Shown here: piece after piece, positions 57,407 to 64,000 of the stretch
Layout of the letters: each line of letters starts with the position of its first letter
Position numbering within the stretch: position 1 is the stretch's first letter
NCBI RefSeq assembly: GCF_000003815.2
Contig: NC_049997.1
Location: 11,132,490-11,196,489, forward strand
Source of the DNA: Branchiostoma floridae
Lineage: Eukaryota; Chordata; Leptocardii; Amphioxiformes; Branchiostomatidae
Length of the DNA stretch: 64,000 nt
Reading direction: 5' to 3'
Made by a program: the position numbers and the translations under genes
The notes under the pieces: generated by a model
The model's database searches: none
What the model was told of the DNA's origin: nothing
Seen by the model: the letters and a program-made list of their open reading frames with translations, nothing else

Positions 57407-60400
57407 GTGGGTTTCCTTCCTCGTTGGTATCTCTTGATTTCGGCGGGAATTTCCGGGGTTGTTTGTGATGTAGAGTTGATCATGTTTTGCGGAGAATCGT
57501 TAGAAATCAAGCGCGGATCCAGGGGGAGGCGCGCAGGGCGCGCGCCTCCCCCTTCAGCTGGCAAAAAAAAAAAATGGCAAGATAAACCAAGGCTACTAGA
57601 GGTCTTCGGAAGTTACGTCAAGAATATTGACAACGTTATAAAACTAATTCGCTTATTTGAAAGGAGATTTTCTGGTACTTATTTAGAGAAACTTGCAGTT
57701 TGCAATTACTAGTGGGTCTTTCGAGTCACGTAAACTTACGGTAAAGGCCCGGGGGCCGAGCGCGGCCGCATCAATTTCTCCCCAAGAAACTGGTGGGTCG
57801 CTGTAAGCCAAAATCGGCGCTCAAAAATATAGAAAGAGCGTGGAAATTTTGTAAGACCTTCAGAAAATCAGCGGAAGTTAATTATTTTTGATGAACTGAT
57901 GATTTCTATCGTCCGTCATCGGCTTAGAGAGACGCAACCCGTCTTGCCGGGGAAATCGGCGTCGTGCGCCGACACCCCCCTCCCCACTCCAGTTCTGATC
58001 AGTCGCGATTTATATAATAATCGTCATCAATTGCCACCGCAGAAGCAAAAAGAGTCCGAAATATATGCATTTTCAAATGCGTAAGACACTTTCAAAATCG
58101 TCTCCGGCAAGCCACTCAGATCCCACGAGATTTCTATGCGATTCTATAGGAGCGCGAGCTGCTTCACGGAGAAAGGCAAATCGGCAGCCAGGTACAAATA
58201 ATTTTGCGATATTGTTTGTGTAGCGTGGCGTCATTTATGAATATTAAGAAGGAGGAACTATCCTTCGTTATGTTTGTCCTCAGTTGTAGTTGCTATAGAT
58301 AGTAAAAGATGTCCCTGAAGTGAACTAGACAGCCACAGACATGACAAAAAGTTAGTGTTAGTTTGCTTCTCAAATTTGCTCAGATATGGCTCTAAAATGC
58401 ACCAGAGAGCCTCTATTTCTTATAAATTTNNNNNNNNNNNNNNNNNNNNNNNNNNNNNNNNNNNNNNNNNNNNNNNNNNNNNNNNNNNNNNNNNNNNNNN
58501 NNNNNNNNNNNNNNNNNNNNNNNNNNNNNTAACGCACACGTGCCTTTTGGTCTCAAAATCTTATTTTGCGACAAAAATTACGGAACGTTTTGTGGCCTAC
58601 AAATCATTTTGAGCTTCCACGGGACAATTTTGTAAAGAAAATCAAATTAGCAACATGTCAGGAAATCTTATAACCTCAACGCAAATACTGTGTATAGTGT
58701 AACCCTAAATTTGCTGTCAAAAGTTATTTCAAGACTAAACCTAATAGCAACAATGACTTGCACAAACTTCCCATTTTTTTTTTTTTTTTCATTATTCTTT
58801 CAAGAAATTAGTATGGAAGTGATGGAGCTGGTAAGGTTGCGGCTAAATTTTAAACATCTATAAAAGTATTATAGTTTCATACTTTATTTGTTGAAACAAC
58901 CAGAGGGGCGAGTAAGAACAGAAAGAAACAACACCCCGACTCCCGGGATTCGAACCCGCGCCGAACCCGGGCAGCCGGATCACAAATCGAACGTGCAAAC
59001 CGTTCGGCCATAAAGGCTTAAGCCGTTAGGCGTCTTCGGTTTAGCAGTCCTTGAACACCACTGTTACACTACTCCCCCTTTTCTTTTCAAGATTCGTCCT
59101 CGAATCTCCGAGATCGACATCCCTGTGTGGCACATACTAGCCTGTTACTCACAGGGCCGGCGTGGGAACCATTGAAACATTTCGGGTGTTTGGTATCTAA
59201 GTCCTATATTAGCTTATCAGGAACTCAGCCAAACCAGTCGATTACTATTTGTGAGCCGTGTTTATTCAACCTATGCTAAACTCAAGTAACATATAATACA
59301 ATGTGTTTCACTTAGGAATACAGCAAGTTACAGTTACAGGATACAGGTCTAGGATAATGATACAGAGATCTAAGTATATTTACAGAGAGAGTCGGTCTAA
59401 CTAATAACTAGTACACAATCCAACAGAGGGACTAAGCCCTACCAAAGTACCTCACCTGAGTCCTTGGGGCACGAGACTGACTAAATCTCTTCATACAATC
59501 TCTAAGGTTAACTAGCATGACAATAGGTTGTATAACTCCGCCCATCACAGGTAAACTGGTTGGATGCTGTCGGCATCCAGCCAATCAGGGTTTACCTAAT
59601 ATGCTAATGTCAGCTCCTCCTCATATGGTCTAGACGGTCATTACCTAATTATCTCATATGTCAAAGGTCATGGCCGTTACACTAACATCAACATTTAAAG
59701 TTACTGGAGTATGAGGATGACCTTTGACCTTATGCTCAATCTCATTAATTTGCCGCAGAATGGGATGACTCACCTGAAGTACAAATGAGGAGATTTGAGT
59801 GATCCAAAACTTGATTTTTGTTGGCCATTCCTTTAATTTTAGATACCTTAAATGGATTCAGATGTTGTAGTTGTGAATTTTCAACATAATTCATTATCGG
59901 CAGGTAGTTGAACACCCCCAGTTGAACGGACAGTTCTGTGCAAAGTCAGCACTTAAAAATGCATTTTACTTACAACCTTAGCCTAGGTATGTCCGATTAC
60001 TACAACTGGATCATGGTACCCTGCAGGCTATTGCAACGGTGAACCTGCAACTTGCAGAAGAAGAAAAAAATGCCATTGCAGACATTACAGAAGAAAAATA
60101 ATTTTGAGCCCTGAGACAACAATCCATTACATTTGTACATCCCAGACTCATTTTCTGTAACAATCAGTGTGGCATCAGCCCTGCATGTAATCAAATTCAT
60201 TAGTCACAGGAGATGGGAGATCACGTAATGTCAGGATTACCATGTAATACATCAGGAGTCCACATGCAAATTACATCTACCTGATTTCAGGATTGAGTTT
60301 TACAGAGTTGACATGACGGTAGGGCTTGTAGAGGTGACCTTATGATGATCATATTGTTGTCATTGAGAGGTCAAATATCGAATGGTAAAATGGATATTTG

Positions 60401-63400
60401 TTGGCAACCATATCTAAATTCCTGGATGTCTTCCAGAGAAGTTCCCGTTTTTATTATTCAGGGTTCTAGCTAGGATGAAATTTGAGCGTAGTGGTACAGG
60501 CGNNNNNNNNNNNNNNNNNNNNNNNNNNNNNNNNNNNNNNNNNNNNNNNNNNNNNNNNNNNNNNNNNNNNNNNNNNNNNNNNNNNNNNNNNNNNNNNNNN
60601 NNGGGGGGATGGTGTGGACGGGGGGCTTTGCTATGGTCGACCGGGTATGGAGCTTTTGGAAATATAAAATTGAAATGGGCCATTCTTAGGGACCTATAAA
60701 AGGAAAATTGTTGTTTTCTCAATATGTATTCTTGATGGGTAATTCTTATACTTTTGCATCTTGTCACTGTGTTACCCTTACAAAGGACCTTGTCACAAGA
60801 TATCTTAACTCATACATAGAAACAAAAAAAATCAACAGGTAAACCTAGAAACAGGTAAGTAACATCATTTTACTAAAAGTTACTAGAGAGTCAAATCAAA
60901 GTTAAGAATTAATTTCAAAAGTCTGTAATCATTTCTACATACATTTCCAAATTTGCTTAGACTTCCTCAATGTTCCTCCATTTCCATACAATGTTCAGAA
61001 TACTGTATTCAATTTCATGGCAGTGGGAACAATGTTTACAATACTTTAAAAAAGAATGGCTACATCACACTGCCAAAATCATGTTTATCAATGTAAGCCA
61101 CTCTACCTCTCTTGTAAATCAATTCCAGAAATTTAGTGAGAGAAAGAACACAGAACACACTTTACATTTTACACCTCCCCCTACATGTCATATCGTATTG
61201 CTGATTCCTCTGCAGGCACTACCAGAAGATAGAAAGAAAACACGATTCCTTTGAGACACACCAAATATGGTTTAATGTATTCATCTATGAGGCAGGAAAC
61301 ACATTCCCACGGCTTGTATGCACAATGCTCCTCCCACTGCACTGGGGCCGTGCTGGCAAAACTTTTTAGAGGCTAAAGAGACTTGACTCCGCCCACTGCA
61401 CTAGCCAGTCTCTGGCACCAGCCTGCTGGCAGTGCAGACTCCGCCCTTTTGGGAGTGTTGTCTAGTCAGGTTTACTTTTGGGGAGGACAAACTGCGTTTG
61501 GAATTTCCAAAACAAAGACTGAACTGACAATATCTGATGATTAAATGACAAAAACAAATGCTCATAAAGCATATCTGATGGTAACAGTGCTCCAACTTTT
61601 TAAAAATATTTCACATTATATATTGTTAGTTTAGTTTTTACTTTGATAAAATGACCAAAAGTATCTGCTAGTGCTACTGTGACGAACTTTTTCAACAGCC
61701 TCCCACGGCCTGATCGGGACGTGCCAAGTGTATGAGGGACAAGTGTCTGATTATTATTTTTTCTATCCTTAAAAATTATTAATGCAGTTTAGTGAGGGTA
61801 GGCGCGCAAGTTACGAAGAAAAAGCGTTGAGGACGAGGAGGAAACGTATTTGTAGTTGTAGTTGTTCAAGTTCCACGAAAAAGATTGTCATACAAGGACA
61901 CTCCCTCGGCAAGTCGTAATAAGCCAGTCTAGCCCAAATATGGCTCTGGGCTTGCCACATATGGGAGGGCAACATGAAGACCCGCCTCGGCCGTTCGCTC
62001 GGCCGTGTGCTCTGTGCACATGGGACCTGATAAGTCACGCCAGGCAGCGCCCGCACATGTATTTGTGCTTTGCTCATTGCGATTCCCTCTGAAACAACTG
62101 AAACCAACGTTTTTTTACATTTGATCTGGCATTATTGCACAAATAAATACAGTCAAAATGCCGCTACTTTGTATTGAAAATAAGCGTAGCGGCCCCAAAA
62201 TGAGCGTAGCGGTCCAAAATTTTAACGTAGCGGGCCGCTACGCAACTTTGCGCTAGCTAGAACCCTGTTATTGCATATTCATTCATTATATGATAGTATG
62301 AAACATCATATCGTACTGAGTGATGGAGAGACGGTGTGTACCAACAATTGTCTCCAAGAAATCAGTTATTCACACCGGGTGATCCCTGCTCTTCTCAATA
62401 AGTGACAGTGTGTTGGGTTCTTTGACCTGCAATGGTTTGACATCTTAGGTTTCCTCTTACACAGGACTGCGTGGTGCCTCTTATGATTAGGGCTCAAAAT
62501 ACTTTTTTTTGCATACCTGCGCAGGTGCAGGTAACATTGAAAATTACCTGAACCAGACAAATTTTACCTGCACCACTATGAATTTAGGAAGTATGGATCA
62601 TATTGAAATTGTTCAGGAACCATTGCTATTTTTTTCTGTTATACTTTATAGGTCAGGCAACAGATTCAATACAGGTAATAACAATCCAGATACACCTCCA
62701 TCATAGGACATTTATGTGTAAAACCCAGTACATGGACCAGTACAGGTTAGGTGCAGGTAGACACCAGAAATACCTGCACAGCTCCAATTTTACCTGCACT
62801 AACCTGCATATGCAGGTGGTATTTCGAGCCCTGATAATGGATGATAAGACCTTTGAACTGCGCGTGTGTGTGTGTCTGTGCCTTTGTGATGTGTGTATCT
62901 GTGTCAGTCAGTGTTAACTTTTGCAGTGCAGAGGGCACTTGCTTCTGAGGGGGGTGGAGGTGAAGTCTGCCATCTTAGGTTGCCTTTTTGACAATATACA
63001 GATAAATGAAAAGATGAAAGTTGAATCTCTACTTCTGGATAAATCAAATTTACTTCAGACGTTTCAAACGACCTCCGTCGTTCTTCTTCAAATCTTTTTC
63101 GTCAGCCATTTGGCATCATCTTAACATCCACAACGGACATTCGTTTTCTTTAGATACAACAGACATTTTAGACAGAGAACCACGTTGGTTTGAAAGGGGG
63201 GTTAGGGAAGCCATTTACGAGCGCATTTATCGTCCATCTCTCAATCGAAAGGGGGGGCTGAGAACTGACCTTTCCAGTGCTTGGAATGATGTTTTAAAGT
63301 AAATGATGGTTTTATTGATATATAGACACTTATTATCATTATATCCCTTGTTAGCCTTTCTTATTTTGCTAGAATGTATCTAAGAACCTTTGTCAGTTAC

Positions 63401-63847
63401 CTTTTTGTTTATTTAGAACACTGTTTAGAACACCTCTGTAGTTACCTACCATGTTTACTTTAGAACACCTTAGCCGTTACCTTTTTTGTTTATTTAGAAC
63501 GTAAGAAGTATTCTTTATTCCTCAGTGTTGTAAACTTTTATTTTTATTTCACTGAAGAAGAACGACGGAGGTCGTTTGAAACGTCTGAAGTAAATTTGAT
63601 TTATCCAGAAGTAGAGATTCAACTTTCATCTTTTCATTATATTCCTGGATGTATAATCTTCACAAACGTATACAGATAAATGTCATTGGGTGAGTATTAA
63701 AGATATCTCGATTTCCCTTCCAGCCATTGGTCAGTACAAGCCGCAGGATGCCACCACCAACCCCAGCCTGCTGCTGGCTGCCGCAGACATGCCGCAGTAC
63801 CAGAGTATCGTGGACGACGCCATACAGTACGGACTCAAGAACGGGAA
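57310..63847 (+). CDS. TALDO1: Transaldolase, exons 1-2; rest outside the window
   Basis: Transaldolase moves a three-carbon unit between sugar phosphates in the non-oxidative pentose phosphate pathway, in the cytosol. Exon 1 (57310-57406) encodes [20 protein letters not shown] then [12 protein letters not shown]. Exon 2 (63724-63847) encodes [20 protein letters not shown] then [17 protein letters not shown]. These match the start of animal transaldolases ([18 protein letters not shown]), which are about 337 residues long, so only the first fifth is present. The Schiff-base lysine and most of the barrel lie beyond base 64000. Junction phases agree (G+CC gives Ala). The 6.3-kb intron is packed with transposons. 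Homology is recognised by sequence memory; orthology is likely. Confidence 0.95.
57522..57552. other. Strong GC hairpin just inside transaldolase intron 1
   Basis: GGGGGAGGCGCGC (57522-57534) pairs perfectly with GCGCGCCTCCCCC (57540-57552) across a five-base loop. The lead-in GCGGATCCAGGGGG is a phrase often found at ends of hAT-type repeats, so it may be a repeat end rather than a regulatory fold. Confidence 0.55.
58430..58529. other. Assembly gap, 100 Ns
   Basis: A gap of exactly 100 bases, probably of nominal length. Confidence 1.
58935..59025 (-). repeat. tRNA-like sequence with long variable arm
   Basis: On the minus strand TGGCCGAACGGTTTGCA fits an A box and GGTTCGAATCC a B box. CTGCCCGGGTTCGGCGC lies between them, as in a class II tRNA. 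The acceptor stem does not close, so a SINE or tRNA pseudogene is more likely. Confidence 0.5.
59060..59685 (-). mobile_element. Possible Gypsy-type LTR retrotransposon remnant
   Basis: On the minus strand one frame reads [18 protein letters not shown] then RGSSVTVV. It overlaps a purine tract (AAAAGAAAAGGGGGAGTAG) followed directly by TGTAACA. That pattern is usual where a Gypsy polyprotein ends at the polypurine tract and the 3' LTR begins. A second TGTAACGG lies at about 59683, with AATAAA in between. No LTR pair could be matched, so this is tentative. Confidence 0.35.
60459..62267. mobile_element. 1.8-kb hAT-like non-autonomous element
   Basis: CAGGGTTCTAGCTAG at the left mirrors CTAGCTAGAACCCTG at the right, flanked on both sides by TTATT. 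Near the right end GCGTAGCGG words repeat in both directions, like subterminal transposase sites. A 100-N gap lies near the left end. No transposase frame is seen, and the flank match is shorter than the usual 8 bases of hAT. Confidence 0.65.
60503..60602. other. Assembly gap, 100 Ns
   Basis: A gap inside the hAT-like element, next to a G-rich stretch. Confidence 1.
62489..62832. mobile_element. 344-base inverted-repeat element with ACCTGC subterminal words
   Basis: AGGGCTCAAAATAC at the left mirrors GTATTTCGAGCCCT at the right. ACCTGC and GCAGGT words occur many times just inside both ends. No coding sense. hAT-like by layout; no clear target duplication. Confidence 0.6.
63005..63638 (+). 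mobile_element. Penelope-like element fragment flanked by perfect 86-base inverted repeats
   Basis: 63005-63090 and 63553-63638 are exact reverse complements. The sequence between holds the C-terminal end of a Penelope-like GIY-YIG endonuclease ORF. Penelope-like elements are known for terminal repeats in either orientation and for partial copies. The rest of the element is missing. It sits less than 100 bases before transaldolase exon 2. Confidence 0.8.
63091..63302 (+). pseudogene. Penelope-like GIY-YIG ORF, last part only
   Basis: The frame reads [20 protein letters not shown], then [20 protein letters not shown] and SAWNDVLK, with a stop at 63300-63302. The pattern W-x-R-G-V-x-E-A-I-x-I...P-S-L-N-R-x-G-G...L...W is the C-terminal end of Penelope-like polyproteins. 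Reverse transcriptase and the GIY-YIG core are absent. Confidence 0.8.
63724..63847 (+). CDS. TALDO1: Transaldolase exon 2
   Basis: The acceptor is TTTCCCTTCCAG and the donor GTAAGT. It encodes [20 protein letters not shown] and on to AIQYGLKNG. The TTNPSL motif is the transaldolase signature at the N-terminal edge of the barrel. Confidence 0.95.
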
Positions 63848-64000
63848 GTAAGTCCTCCTTAACAACAAACAAACAACAACAACAAACATACCATATTTTA
63901 GGACCCAGGAATGGAAAGTACATTGACTATCGGTTAGTTAGCTAGCTACCATATGTCAGTTTGGTACATGGAGTGATTGTACCAGGGTTAGTGTGTGATA

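Noticed and set aside
58935-59025. Functional tRNA gene
   Set aside because: The A and B boxes fit, but the acceptor stem does not pair and there is no clean terminator; treated as tRNA-derived.

Overview
This is a piece of animal nuclear genome. Genes are split into many small GT-AG exons, intergenic DNA is dominated by transposable elements, and there are three assembly gaps (5227-6092, 58430-58529, 60503-60602). A cadherin-repeat receptor tyrosine kinase gene, a Tx1-like LINE, a CR1/Jockey-type LINE, a Penelope-like element, vertebrate-type (CCCTAA)n repeats and dense short inverted-repeat elements together suggest an invertebrate deuterostome. My best guess is a cephalochordate (amphioxus, Branchiostoma); this is inferred from the mix of families, not proven.

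Region 1 (about 590-19433, minus strand) is one gene that I could assemble exon by exon: 23 coding exons whose splice phases all agree, giving about 850 residues. It encodes a signal peptide, four cadherin-like repeats, one membrane helix and a receptor-tyrosine-kinase-like domain. Its end lies beyond base 1. The kinase domain keeps the RTK fold signatures but has lost every classical catalytic residue that can be seen: the VAIK Lys is Asn, HRD is HGY, the catalytic-loop Asn is Thr, and DFG is EFW. It is therefore predicted to be a cadherin-type receptor pseudokinase. Its introns hold a CR1/Jockey-like LINE, a LINE tail, a minisatellite enclosed in an inverted-repeat element, and an array of telomere-like repeats close to a splice donor.

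Region 2 (about 19.5-57 kb) has no host gene that I can support. It holds a degraded mariner element with its TIRs (26199-26776), and a 6.4-kb Tx1/L1-like retrotransposon on the minus strand with both ORFs open (ORF1 629 aa, ORF2 1164 aa) and tandem 5' repeats that look like promoter monomers. It also carries several families of short inverted-repeat elements, including a CTCCAAGCAGA-ended family and a GGTCACA-ended family inserted at TTAA-like sites, plus tandem duplications and microsatellites.

Region 3 (57310 to the end, plus strand) is the start of a transaldolase gene: exon 1 at 57310-57406 and exon 2 at 63724-63847. The 6.3-kb intron between them contains a tRNA-derived repeat, a possible Gypsy LTR remnant, two hAT-like inverted-repeat elements, and a Penelope-like fragment flanked by perfect 86-bp inverted repeats. 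The two host genes are divergently arranged, about 38 kb apart, and show no sign of a shared function.
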